Source of the DNA: an uncultured Clostridia bacterium
GTDB taxonomy: Bacteria > Bacillota > Clostridia > Christensenellales > CAG-138
NCBI GenBank assembly: GCA_934633695.1
Contig: CAKTYT010000019.1
Span: 1 to 23,042, forward strand
Reading direction: 5' to 3'
Length of the DNA: 23,042 nucleotides
Below the pieces are notes generated by a model, which worked only from the letters and a program-made list of their open reading frames with translations, had not been told where the DNA came from and made no database searches. Within the stretch, counting starts at the first letter, position 1. Each line of letters begins with the position of its first letter. The position numbers and the translations under genes are program-made. Positions 1-7,909 of the stretch are shown piece after piece.

Positions 1-263
1 TTACCGTTGGAATAGTTTTTTGCACCGCTTTCTTCGTCAAAGAACCTGCGAAGCACATCACACTCGTACTCGTTGTATGATAAAACAGGCTCTTCAGTGG
101 GTTCCTCCGTGGGAACTTCGGTCTGCTGGGCATTCTGAGTCACCTGTGCAGACGGTTCCTGAGACGGAATCTCGGTGGCATCAATGTTGCTGGGTTCTGA
201 GCAGGCGGTCAGTGCGGCGAGGAGCATTACTGCTGCGAGGATGATGGGGAGAAGTTTCTTCAT
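1..263 (-). CDS. Putative secreted lipoprotein, 3' part missing (runs off the left edge)
   Basis: The reading frame opens at ATG 263-261 and stays open to the window edge, giving 87 codons of an incomplete gene. The protein starts with a lipoprotein signal peptide (MKKLLPIILAAVMLLAALTAC) whose lipobox L-T-A-C puts the lipidated cysteine at residue 21. A low-complexity linker rich in Pro, Thr, Glu and Gln follows to about residue 60, typical of a surface tether. The visible start of the folded part (YNEYECDVLRRFF) is too short to assign to a family. The start is well supported: a GGAGGT site lies 8-9 bases upstream, and the ATG overlaps the TGA of the preceding amidase gene as ATGA, so the two genes are probably co-transcribed and translationally coupled. 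Lipoprotein status is clear from the sequence. Function is unknown. Confidence 0.75.
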   Translation of the reverse strand, partial: MKKLLPIILAAVMLLAALTACSEPSNIDATEIPSQEPSAQVTQNAQQTEVPTEEPTEEPVLSYNEYECDVLRRFFDEESGAKNYSNG

Positions 264-2446
264 AAAGGTTTTACCTCCATAATATTTTTATATGAACTAT
301 TGTTCAGGATTACGTTGGGAGCAACAGTTTCAGGTATCCAAGATGCATACAGCGTATGCTTTAATGCTGTAGTTACAGTGGTCGAGGATGTGACGGTCGT
401 TCCACCTGTTAATTTTGTCTTCCAACCGGTAAACGTATAACCGCTTCTTGTAGGGGTTGGCAATGTTCCATACTTACTGCCGAATGTGACCATTTTGGAA
501 CTTGTATTAGTTGTTCCGCCGTTTGCATTGAAAAGAACCAAATACTGGTTGGGACTCCACCGTGCATAAATGGTATGGTTGGCAAATTCAGTCACAATCG
601 TGTTGGCCGTTACAACGGAACCGCCGCTTTTGCTTGTGTACCAGCCAACGAAGGAATACCCGGTTCTCGTAGGAGCAGGTAATACATTGTTCTGGCAGTA
701 CTCACCGTAGCTTTTACCATAAACAGCGATAATAGAGGAAGTGGTACATGTACCGAGATTCGGGTTCAAAGTGACGCTGCTTGAAAGACGGTAAAACTGA
801 TATTTTTTTGTCCCGCTCTTGTTCAATCTTGGAAGAAGCTTATTCGTTATTTCGCTCTTGCTTCCATAAACAGTATGCTTGGCGAGGGGGGGAGTTTCCT
901 CCATGATCTCAATTCTGCAAACATTTCCGCTTGAATCAAAGGCAACATCGGTAACGAGGATTGCGTGACTTTCACTTTTAACGAGTGCATCTCCGGGACG
1001 GAGTATTGCCAAGTCGGATAGCGTGATCGCGTAACTCGTCGCATAATTCGTAAGCTTTTTGCAGTCGGTTTTGTTATCAAATCCATCTGTTGTGCGTCGT
1101 GTTACATTCCATGCATACGATACAAAAGAACTGCAATCCATTCCGTACAGAGGACCATAGTACTTATAGATTTCCTCACCGCTTGAGGATCTGTAACGAA
1201 CTCTTTCCCAAAAATTATCATTGGGGTCAATAATCCTAGATGAGAAATCCTGTAATGTTGACTTGGGTTCGGAATTTGCACCATTAAAACCGAAATATCC
1301 GATATAAACCTGGCGAAAATCACCGGGATTAGGATGATGGTCATACCTGCCTGGCCTTGAATATGGCAAACCTGTATAGGTGCGGTTTTTGACGTAAGCA
1401 AAAGACGGTTCACTTGCCGGGTCGGCATCGTACCAACGGTGAAAATTTTCAAGGCATGTCCATGTTAAGTTTACCACTGCTGCTGCACGATTTATGATTT
1501 GCTGCTGTCTTGTATCCAGCGTTGCCGAAAGCAATTCGACAGACTCATTTTTCTCACCAGTCGACAAAGAAACACGGTTTTCGCCTTCAACTCCAGAGAA
1601 CGGTTCATTTGAATCAACCTGTGCACATTCCTCACAGACTTCTTCCTCATCGAGAAGCTCATCAACTGCAACGGAACCGTACATATCAAAGCCTTCTGCG
1701 ATTGAGAAGAGGGTTTCGTCTTCGGGAATGCTTGCCGTGTCCTTTGATGTACAGAATTCAGCGAGTGATGTCATCGGAACTTGGAACAGGTTGCTGTCAA
1801 CGGAGAAGATAAAGTTGTCGCCATTGATTGAATAGTAGTCTGCATGGTCGATCATGAAATGCTCATCAACGTATATGGTACTGTCAACGACACTGCCGAC
1901 AGCGTAAATGTTGCCTGCGGGGGAGGGGATAAAGCTGCGGACGTTTTCGATCTTGCTGATCTTTTCAGGCTTATGTGAGCCGAGATTCAGCTTGTACACA
2001 CTTCCGCCTGTCAGGTAGAGGATGTAACTGCCGTTGACAACGTACATGTTGAGAATCTCATCACTTCCGCAATCAAGCAATGTTTTTACGTTGCCGGAGC
2101 CGATGTCCATACTGCGAATGCTCGAAACGCCGTTTTCAAAAACAGTGGAGTAGAGCTTTCCGTTGACAGCGTTTAAGTTGTCGACCGTTGAACTCTTTTC
2201 GGCAGTCAACGAGGATCTTTCGCCTTGCACAGCAGAGATTCCATCCGGGCTTGCTTCGTACAGAACGTTTCCGTACTCTATGACAGATTCGCCATAGAGT
2301 ATCTCGTTCCAGTCGGCAGCGACAGAAACCCTGCGATCATCGTGAGGAGACGAATGATCAAGGTTTGTACCGATACTTACGAACCCTGCAAGGTGGCTGA
2401 GGACCATTGCAGAGCCGAGTATCAGCGACAGAGTTTTTTGTAACAC
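260..2446 (-). CDS. Secreted NlpC/P60- or amidase-like cysteine hydrolase with two Listeria-Bacteroides repeats
   Basis: This is a 728-residue secreted protein. Residues 1-27 are a hydrophobic signal peptide. Residues about 45-260 form a repetitive beta-rich stretch (LYEASPDGISAV, KLYSTVFENG, NIYAVGSVV) that resembles propeller-type sensor or adhesion domains. A short acidic linker with a CxxC (Cys271, Cys274) follows. Residues about 310-552 look like a papain-like putative amidase: Cys438 in GMDCSSFVSYAW, His494 in SHAILVTD, and Glu516/517 nearby as a possible third catalytic residue. Residues about 558-630 and 635-703 are two Listeria-Bacteroides (Flg_new/InlB B-type) repeats, each with a GY-F-GW core and an IYARW or LYASW end. 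The start is GTG, preceded by AAGGGGG at 8-base spacing; a good promoter lies upstream. The likely role is cleavage of a cell-wall peptide or amide bond outside the cell. Substrate is unknown, and the N-terminal fold is my inference. Confidence 0.85.
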   Translation of the reverse strand: MLQKTLSLILGSAMVLSHLAGFVSIGTNLDHSSPHDDRRVSVAADWNEILYGESVIEYGNVLYEASPDGISAVQGERSSLTAEKSSTVDNLNAVNGKLYSTVFENGVSSIRSMDIGSGNVKTLLDCGSDEILNMYVVNGSYILYLTGGSVYKLNLGSHKPEKISKIENVRSFIPSPAGNIYAVGSVVDSTIYVDEHFMIDHADYYSINGDNFIFSVDSNLFQVPMTSLAEFCTSKDTASIPEDETLFSIAEGFDMYGSVAVDELLDEEEVCEECAQVDSNEPFSGVEGENRVSLSTGEKNESVELLSATLDTRQQQIINRAAAVVNLTWTCLENFHRWYDADPASEPSFAYVKNRTYTGLPYSRPGRYDHHPNPGDFRQVYIGYFGFNGANSEPKSTLQDFSSRIIDPNDNFWERVRYRSSSGEEIYKYYGPLYGMDCSSFVSYAWNVTRRTTDGFDNKTDCKKLTNYATSYAITLSDLAILRPGDALVKSESHAILVTDVAFDSSGNVCRIEIMEETPPLAKHTVYGSKSEITNKLLPRLNKSGTKKYQFYRLSSSVTLNPNLGTCTTSSIIAVYGKSYGEYCQNNVLPAPTRTGYSFVGWYTSKSGGSVVTANTIVTEFANHTIYARWSPNQYLVLFNANGGTTNTSSKMVTFGSKYGTLPTPTRSGYTFTGWKTKLTGGTTVTSSTTVTTALKHTLYASWIPETVAPNVILNNSSYKNIMEVKPL

Positions 2447-2527
2447 TGGTGTTACCCCCTTAGAATTATTCTCAAGGTGAGTTAACAGATTTAGGATTAA
2501 ATTGTCTACACCATCGAGTATGTATAC

Positions 2528-2556
2528 AGTATAAACCCCTATCCAAAATTTGTCAA
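2528..2556 (-). promoter_or_regulatory. Sigma-A promoter for the amidase-lipoprotein operon
   Basis: Read on the minus strand, a perfect -35 box TTGACA (2556-2551) is followed by a 17-base spacer and a -10 box TATACT (2533-2528). Transcription should begin near 2521, leaving a leader of about 75 bases before the GTG start. This is one of the best-matching promoters in the window. Confidence 0.8.
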
Positions 2557-2588
2557 TACTTTAAACCTGTAGCTTGAGAATATAATAA

Positions 2589-2600
2589 TTTGTTAACAAA
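2589..2600. promoter_or_regulatory. 12-bp perfect palindrome between divergent promoters (candidate operator)
   Basis: TTTGTTAACAAA is perfectly self-complementary. It lies between the minus-strand amidase promoter and the plus-strand rnf promoter, about 33 bases upstream of the former's -35 box. The half-site TTGTTAA matches the known half-site of clostridial Rex, the NADH-sensing repressor. However, the usual Rex site has a four-base gap between half-sites, which is absent here. Operator function is an inference. Confidence 0.3.
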
Positions 2601-2674
2601 CCATGAACAAAATTACACCAAGAAAGCGTAGACGATTGCTTGAGAAAAAATGAAGAATAAACTAGAGAACCCTG

Positions 2675-2703
2675 TTTCATTTTCACCGAATCTGTGCTAT
2701 AAT
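2675..2703 (+). promoter_or_regulatory. Extended -10 promoter for the rnf operon
   Basis: A consensus TATAAT at 2698-2703 is preceded by TGC, giving an extended -10 element. A weak -35 (TTTCAT, 2675-2680) sits 17 bases upstream. Transcription would start near 2710, so the ATG at 2650 in the same frame as rnfC lies outside the transcript. This supports the GTG start at 2737. Confidence 0.7.
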
Positions 2704-2736
2704 CAAAAGAAAAATATCCGGGCATCCGGAGGAAAG

Positions 2737-4086
2737 GTGAAAAAATTGATCAAGCGTTCCTTCAAAGGCGGCGTTCACCCGCTGTCAAGAACACATGAAG
2801 GCAAGGCGTTGACGAGAAATGAAAAAGTGCGAGAGTTTATACCTGAAACGGTGTGTATCCCGATGAATCTCCACCTTGGTGCTCCGTCGAAGCCATGTGT
2901 AAAAAAGGGCGATAAGGTTCTGATGGGTCAGTTGATTGGCGAACCGATTGGATTTTTGGGTTTGCCTGTACATGCATCCGTTTCGGGTGAAGTCATCGAC
3001 GTAAGTGAAAAGCAGCAGCTTGGGGCGAATAAGGTGACATGCATTACAATAAAAAACGACTTCCGGGACACTGCATGTGAACCGTTTGAAAACATCGGCA
3101 GCTGTGAAAGTGCCGAACCGCGGCGTATTGTTGAGAGAATTAAGGAAGCAGGCATCTGCGGTATGGGCGGAGCGGCATTCCCTCCTCACATTAAGCTCAC
3201 TATTCCGGATGATAAATATGCCGATATAATTATTTTAAACGGTGCAGAGTGCGAAACTCATCTTACGAGCGATTTCAGACTCATGCTTGAGAATCCCGAG
3301 CCGATCGTTGATGGTCTGCGTGCTGTTATGAGGGCGATGAATTGCAAAGAGGGCGTCATTGCGATTGAGGACAACAAGCCTGAAGCAATCGAAAAAATGA
3401 AGGAAGTTTGCAGCGGCAGGGAAGGCGTCTCAGTACGCGTGCTGAAAACGAAGTATCCGCAGGGCAGTGAAAAACAGCTTATTACAGCGGTGACGGGCAG
3501 GGAAGTCATGCGGGGTAAATTGCCGATCGACAGTCACGTCATAGTTATGAATGTTGCGACTTCTGCCGCCATTGCCAGAGCAGTTAACGAGGGAAAACCG
3601 CTCATCTCCCGTATAACGACTGTAACTGGAAAAGTTAAGAACCCGTCAAATCTGCTCCTGCGTGTCGGTACTATTGCGGCAGATGCAATTGATTTTTGCG
3701 GCGGATACTCGACAGAAAGCATCGGCAAACTCATCGCAGGCGGAATGATGACAGGTCCTGCTGCTCCGGACGATTCTTTTTCCGTGACGAAAGCGATGGG
3801 TGGTCTGGTTGCACTGAGCGAAAGCGAAGCCGTCTCTTATGAAGAACAGCCGTGTATAAGGTGTGCAAGGTGCGTTGCGGCATGTCCGGTCGGACTGAAT
3901 CCGGCAATGATAAAAAGATACTGCGAAGCTAATGACATGGAAGGGGCTAAGAGGAACAATGTCCTTGACTGCATACTGTGCGGCTGCTGCAGTTACACAT
4001 GTCCTGCAAACAGATTTCTGACAGCATCGTTTAAGAGCATGAAGGAACGTATTGCATTTGCTTCAAAGCTGAACGGAGGTAAATAA
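2737..4086 (+). CDS. rnfC: Rnf complex subunit C (NADH-binding peripheral iron-sulfur subunit)
   Basis: RnfC is the peripheral subunit where electrons pass between the membrane-bound Rnf complex and NAD+. The 449-residue protein starts with the family signature SFKGGVHPL. It has a 51-kDa-like flavin/NADH domain (ICGMGGAAFPPHIKL, residues 140-153, and YPQGSEKQL at 240-248), then an SLBB-type segment, and a ferredoxin domain with two four-cysteine sets (Cys373/376/379/383 and Cys412/415/418/422). I chose GTG 2737: it follows GGAGG with a short four-base spacing, it opens directly at the conserved N-terminus, and the frame's upstream ATG at 2650 lies before the predicted transcription start. It is the first gene of a complete operon; rnfD begins three bases after its stop. 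Family assignment is secure. Confidence 0.96.
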   Translation: MKKLIKRSFKGGVHPLSRTHEGKALTRNEKVREFIPETVCIPMNLHLGAPSKPCVKKGDKVLMGQLIGEPIGFLGLPVHASVSGEVIDVSEKQQLGANKVTCITIKNDFRDTACEPFENIGSCESAEPRRIVERIKEAGICGMGGAAFPPHIKLTIPDDKYADIIILNGAECETHLTSDFRLMLENPEPIVDGLRAVMRAMNCKEGVIAIEDNKPEAIEKMKEVCSGREGVSVRVLKTKYPQGSEKQLITAVTGREVMRGKLPIDSHVIVMNVATSAAIARAVNEGKPLISRITTVTGKVKNPSNLLLRVGTIAADAIDFCGGYSTESIGKLIAGGMMTGPAAPDDSFSVTKAMGGLVALSESEAVSYEEQPCIRCARCVAACPVGLNPAMIKRYCEANDMEGAKRNNVLDCILCGCCSYTCPANRFLTASFKSMKERIAFASKLNGGK

Positions 4087-4089
4087 GAA

Positions 4090-5037
4090 ATGGGTAAGTT
4101 CAGAATTTCTACAGCCCCACATATACGAACTGGCGACACTACGCACAGCATTATGCGTGATGTATTGATTGCACTTTGCCCGGCACTTGCGGCAGGAGTG
4201 TATTTTTTCGGCATAAGAGCTTTGCTGGTGACTGCCATTTGTGTTGCTTCGAGCGTATTGGCAGAGTATCTTTTCCAACTTGTTGCAAAAAGAAAGACTA
4301 CCGTCAGTGATCTTTCTGCGGCAGTAACGGGAATGCTGCTCGGGTTGAGCCTTCCTGTTACCGCACCGTGGTGGATGTGTGTGATAGGCAGTGTTGTTGC
4401 AATAGTTCTTGTCAAGCAGCTATTCGGCGGCATCGGAGATAATTTTCTTAATCCCGCACTTGCAGCGAGGGCTGTCCTGCTTGCAAGCTGGCCCACGAGG
4501 ATGAGCGCGGCAGCATATGTCAACCCGAATTATTTTGGCTCGGTTGATGCCGTTACGACAGCGACCCCTCTTGCGGGCGGCGGAGCAACTCTCATGCAGC
4601 TTTTGCTTGGAGATATTCCCGGTTCAATTGGTGAGATCTGCAAAGCAGCGATTGTCTTGGGATTTATCTACCTATTATGTAGGCATGTTATCTCGTGGCA
4701 TGTTCCGGTGATAATAATGGTTTCTGCTTCATTGCTCACATGGGCGTTCACAGGCGGCGGATTTGAAACGCCGGTTCGTGCATTGCTTTCGGGCGGTTTG
4801 ATGTTTGCCGCAGTTTTCATGGCAACTGACTACACTACGAGTCCTATGACTGCTGCGAGTCAGATAATTTATGCTCTCGGCATTGGCTTGCTCATCGCAG
4901 TCATAAGGTGCTTTGCAGGTTATCCTGAGGGAGTGACCTATGCAATTCTGTTCATGAACATTGTTACCCCTCTCATTGATAAATACATCAAGCCGAGAAT
5001 TTACGGCGAAGCTGCGGAGGTAAAAAAGAATGCGTAA
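4090..5037 (+). CDS. rnfD: Rnf complex subunit D (membrane flavoprotein)
   Basis: RnfD is an integral membrane subunit carrying covalent FMN and is thought to take part in ion translocation. The 315-residue protein has about nine or ten hydrophobic segments and the conserved motifs NFLNPALAARA (residues 118-128) and DAVTTATPLAGG (153-164). By analogy with the S/T-x-A-T flavinylation motif of the NqrB/RnfD family, Thr159 is the expected FMN attachment site. A GGAGGT site within the end of rnfC lies about eight bases from its ATG. The gene overlaps rnfG by eight bases, consistent with translational coupling. Length and motifs are normal for the family. Confidence 0.96.
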   Translation: MGKFRISTAPHIRTGDTTHSIMRDVLIALCPALAAGVYFFGIRALLVTAICVASSVLAEYLFQLVAKRKTTVSDLSAAVTGMLLGLSLPVTAPWWMCVIGSVVAIVLVKQLFGGIGDNFLNPALAARAVLLASWPTRMSAAAYVNPNYFGSVDAVTTATPLAGGGATLMQLLLGDIPGSIGEICKAAIVLGFIYLLCRHVISWHVPVIIMVSASLLTWAFTGGGFETPVRALLSGGLMFAAVFMATDYTTSPMTAASQIIYALGIGLLIAVIRCFAGYPEGVTYAILFMNIVTPLIDKYIKPRIYGEAAEVKKNA

Positions 5038-5656
5038 TACAATTAACCTTGCATGGAAGCTGTTGGTGATTGCCCTTATTGCAGGTCTTGTTCTCGGCTT
5101 TGCAAACGAAGTGACAAAAGGTCCGATTGCAGAGCAGGCAAAGAAATCTGCTGATGAAGCGAGAGCAGCTGCATTCCCGGGCTCTGCGACATTCGAACCG
5201 ATAGAGACAAAAACAACCGAGAAATTTTACGATGTCTTCAGAGTGCTTGATAAGGACGGAAATGTTCTCGGTGTCGTTGCATCGAGCAAAGCACGAGGTT
5301 ACGGCGGCGATATCGAGGTTGTTGTCGGTATGGACATGGAATACACGGTTGTTGGTATCGTTATCGGTGCAAACGGTGATTTTTCCGAAACAGCAGGTTT
5401 GGGTGCAAAAGTCAAGGAAAAGAGCTTTGGAGAGAAATTTCTCGGTATAAAGTATGATGGTACAAGCGTACAGTACAATGCTGGCGGCGGAGGATACATA
5501 ATGAAAGCCGGTTCGATCAAGGTTGAAAAGGTCGAAGCAGGCGGAAACGGTCCTGATGCAGTCAGCGGTGCAACGTATTCCTCAAATGCAGTTATTGAGG
5601 CCTTCAATAATGCTGTAAACGGGATTTACGAATTGTTGAAAGCAAACAACATCTGA
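5030..5656 (+). CDS. rnfG: Rnf complex subunit G (covalent FMN subunit)
   Basis: RnfG is anchored by one N-terminal helix (about residues 7-24) with its flavin domain on the outer face of the membrane. In this 208-residue protein the FMN-binding domain contains SETAGLGAKV (119-128) and the flavinylation motif DAVSGATYSS (176-185), where Thr182 should carry FMN through a phosphoester bond. That modification normally needs an ApbE flavin transferase, which is not encoded in this window. The start ATG lies inside the end of rnfD, eight bases of overlap, and is preceded by GGAGGT at good spacing. No abnormality is seen. Confidence 0.96.
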   Translation: MRNTINLAWKLLVIALIAGLVLGFANEVTKGPIAEQAKKSADEARAAAFPGSATFEPIETKTTEKFYDVFRVLDKDGNVLGVVASSKARGYGGDIEVVVGMDMEYTVVGIVIGANGDFSETAGLGAKVKEKSFGEKFLGIKYDGTSVQYNAGGGGYIMKAGSIKVEKVEAGGNGPDAVSGATYSSNAVIEAFNNAVNGIYELLKANNI

Positions 5657-5675
5657 GGAAAGGAGACAAAAGATT

Positions 5676-6317
5676 ATGGGTAAGCTTAAACGAATCAAGC
5701 AGGTCTTTATGAATGGTCTGCTGAACGAAAACCCGACTTTCAGGCTGGTTCTTGGTACCTGCCCGACAATTGCGGTTACAACTCAGGCAATGAACGGGAT
5801 CGGCATGGGTCTTGCTGCAACCTTCGTTCTCATTGGAAGCAATGTTGTCATTTCCCTTCTGAGAAAATTTATTCCCGACAAAGTCAGAATTCCTGCATTC
5901 ATTGTAATTGTATGTATGTTTGTCACAACGATACAGATGTTTATGAATGCGTTCGTGCCCGCTCTTTACGAATCACTCGGCATTTTTATTCCGTTGATAG
6001 TTGTAAACTGCATCATACTTGCAAGAGCGGAGGCGTTTGCGTCTAAGAACAGTGTCCTGTATTCCGCTGTTGACGGACTTGGAATGGGTCTTGGCTTCAC
6101 ATGTGCAATAACGATCATCGGCTCTGTCAGGGAAATTATCGGCAACGGAACATGGTTTGGCATGAATATTATGCCGGCGGGTTATGAACCGATGCTCATA
6201 ATTGCCCTTGCACCCGGAGGGTTCATCGTCTTCGGTCTTCTGCTCGGCCTTGTAAACTATATAACCATGAGAGATAAGAAAGAAAGCAAGAAACAGCCTG
6301 AGGAGGAAGAGGCATGA
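5676..6317 (+). CDS. rnfE: Rnf complex subunit E (integral membrane subunit)
   Basis: RnfE is a six-helix membrane subunit paralogous to RnfA. The two pack as inverted partners and share an intramembrane iron-sulfur centre, known from structures of Rnf and the related Na+-NQR. The 213-residue protein shows the expected cysteines: Cys29 in LVLGTCPTIAV and Cys112 in LIVVNCIILARAEAF. The C-terminus is a charged cytoplasmic tail rich in Lys and Glu. AAAGGAG lies upstream of the ATG. Its TGA overlaps the rnfA start as ATGA. Confidence 0.96.
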   Translation: MGKLKRIKQVFMNGLLNENPTFRLVLGTCPTIAVTTQAMNGIGMGLAATFVLIGSNVVISLLRKFIPDKVRIPAFIVIVCMFVTTIQMFMNAFVPALYESLGIFIPLIVVNCIILARAEAFASKNSVLYSAVDGLGMGLGFTCAITIIGSVREIIGNGTWFGMNIMPAGYEPMLIIALAPGGFIVFGLLLGLVNYITMRDKKESKKQPEEEEA

Positions 6318-6901
6318 ACGACTTCACAAAACTTTTGATCCTGCTTGTTACAAGTATTTTGACTAATAACTTTATCTTTTCAAGGTTCTTGGGCTGCTGT
6401 CCATTTCTCGGTGTCTCAAATAAGGTCGAGACAGCAGCAGGTATGGGTCTTGCAGTCACGTTCGTAATGGGTCTTGCTTCGCTCTTCACCTACCTTGTTA
6501 ATCACTACATACTGATACCGTTGGGACTTACTTATCTTCAGACAATTTCATTTATCCTTGTAATCGCAAGCCTTGTGCAGTTCGTTGAAATGTTCTTGAA
6601 AAAGTCAAGCCCAACACTTTATAAGAGCCTCGGTATTTATCTGCCGCTTATAACGACTAACTGTGCTGTTCTAGGCGTTACGCTCATTAATGTTGAACAG
6701 AATTATAATTTGCTGTTCTCAGTTGCAAACGGCGTATTCGGTGCATTGGGCTTCACTCTGGCAATCGTTATGATGGCAGGCGTCCGCGAAAGGCTTGAGT
6801 TCAGCAATGTTCCAAAGGCAATGAAGGGCTTTTCAAGCTCGCTTGTTATTGCGGGTCTTATGAGCATTGCTTTCCTCGGTTTTTCAGGTATGTGCAGCTG
6901 A
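6314..6901 (+). CDS. rnfA: Rnf complex subunit A (integral membrane subunit)
   Basis: RnfA is the six-helix partner of RnfE. The 195-residue protein has the family signature TNNFIFSRFLGCCPFLGVS (residues 17-35) and the second cysteine region LITTNCAVLGVTLI. Cys28 or Cys29 together with Cys117 would provide this subunit's ligands for the intramembrane iron-sulfur centre shared with RnfE. Coupling to rnfE through the four-base overlap suggests equal production of the two partners. It is complete and of normal length. Confidence 0.96.
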   Translation: MNDFTKLLILLVTSILTNNFIFSRFLGCCPFLGVSNKVETAAGMGLAVTFVMGLASLFTYLVNHYILIPLGLTYLQTISFILVIASLVQFVEMFLKKSSPTLYKSLGIYLPLITTNCAVLGVTLINVEQNYNLLFSVANGVFGALGFTLAIVMMAGVRERLEFSNVPKAMKGFSSSLVIAGLMSIAFLGFSGMCS

Positions 6902-6925
6902 GTTCAGCGGAAAGGAAACAGAATC

Positions 6926-7735
6926 ATGGATTATACAGCAATCATTATAGCAGGTTCCCTCATGGCGGTTCTTGCAGTAATTTTCGCCGTCATACTCGGA
7001 ATTGCCGATAAGAAGTTTGCAGTTAAAGAGGATGAAAGAATCCCTGCCGTTGCCGAAAAACTCGGCGGTGCGAACTGCGGAGCATGCGGCTATGCAGGTT
7101 GTTCGGCTCTCGCCCAGGCAATTGTCGAGGGCAAGGCTCTTCCAAATACCTGTCCGAGCTGCAGTGCAGAAGCGGTCGAGTGTATTTGCAAAATTGTCGG
7201 CGTTACTGCAGAAGCAAAGGAACCCTGTGTTGCCCGTCTCGCCTGTACCGGCGACTGTGAGACTGCGAAGGTTCGCTATGAATACGACGGCGTGGCAAAT
7301 TGCAGAATCGTCAACAGCCTTGCAGGCGGCCGCAAACTCTGTTCCTACGGTTGCCTTGGTTTCGGCGATTGTATACCGATGTGTAAATTTGGTGCGATTT
7401 CAATGGGTACGAACGGTCTGCCTGTCTTTGACGAAAATAAATGCGTAGGCTGCGGCGAATGTGCAAAGTTCTGCCCGAGAACCGTTATCAAAATTGTACC
7501 GAAAAAAGCAAGGGCATTCGTTGCCTGCCGCAACAAGGATTCGGGAAGGGATGCTATGCAGGCCTGTTCTCATGCATGCATTGCCTGCCGTAAATGTGAA
7601 AGAACGTGTCAACACGGTGCGATTCTTATTTTCAAAAATCATTCCCATGTCGATCAGTCGAAATGTGTCGGCTGCGGGGAATGCATCGAAGCCTGTCCGA
7701 CGAAGTGCATTGTCAGCCTTGTGAAGAAAAGCTGA
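6926..7735 (+). CDS. rnfB: Rnf complex subunit B (multi-cluster ferredoxin-type subunit)
   Basis: RnfB accepts electrons from reduced ferredoxin and feeds them into the complex. The 269-residue protein has one N-terminal membrane helix (about 5-26). An FeS domain follows (Cys51/54/59/76, with CGACGYAGC), then ferredoxin-like modules with Cys139/143/149/153, Cys173/176/179/183, Cys218/221/224/228 and Cys247/250/253/257. That makes five four-cysteine sets, more than the three usual in proteobacterial RnfB and in line with clostridial forms. A GGAAAGGAAA site precedes the ATG. It is the last gene of the operon, 42 bases before a terminator hairpin. Confidence 0.96.
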   Translation: MDYTAIIIAGSLMAVLAVIFAVILGIADKKFAVKEDERIPAVAEKLGGANCGACGYAGCSALAQAIVEGKALPNTCPSCSAEAVECICKIVGVTAEAKEPCVARLACTGDCETAKVRYEYDGVANCRIVNSLAGGRKLCSYGCLGFGDCIPMCKFGAISMGTNGLPVFDENKCVGCGECAKFCPRTVIKIVPKKARAFVACRNKDSGRDAMQACSHACIACRKCERTCQHGAILIFKNHSHVDQSKCVGCGECIEACPTKCIVSLVKKS

Positions 7736-7777
7736 ATAAGTTGACAGCAAATGGAGAACAACGATTAATGCAAACAG

Positions 7778-7812
7778 AAAAGAGCTGCACCGATATTTGG
7801 TACAGCTCTTTT
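7778..7812. terminator. Probable bidirectional intrinsic terminator between rnfB and htrA
   Basis: The 14-base arms AAAAGAGCTGCACC and GGTACAGCTCTTTT pair with one C-A mismatch around a seven-base loop. The stem ends in T-runs on both strands. It sits 42 bases after rnfB and about 100 bases after the convergent htrA stop, so it can end both transcripts. Confidence 0.8.
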
Positions 7813-7909
7813 GCGTCTTTCGTGAGGGGGACACCCATGCCGGATTTACAATGGGTTCGCAAAAGACTGATTTATATTAACCGGACGAATGAAGGTATTT
7901 TTCACGGTT

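Noticed and set aside
20..244. Plus-strand open frame opposite the lipoprotein gene
   Set aside because: It lacks a ribosome binding site and recognisable protein sequence; the minus-strand frame has a signal peptide, lipobox and Shine-Dalgarno.
635..860. CRISPR-like or tandem DNA repeats in the C-terminal region of the amidase
   Set aside because: The two copies are similar at the protein level only; no near-identical DNA repeat with regular spacers exists.
2650..2736. A 29-residue N-terminal extension of rnfC starting at ATG 2650
   Set aside because: It has no RnfC-like sequence, and the extended -10 promoter at 2698-2703 lies downstream of that ATG.
558..4086. Possible defence or phage island at the left end
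   Set aside because: The secreted amidase has Listeria-Bacteroides repeats but nothing like nucleases, toxins, integrases or phage genes nearby; the neighbours are core metabolism.
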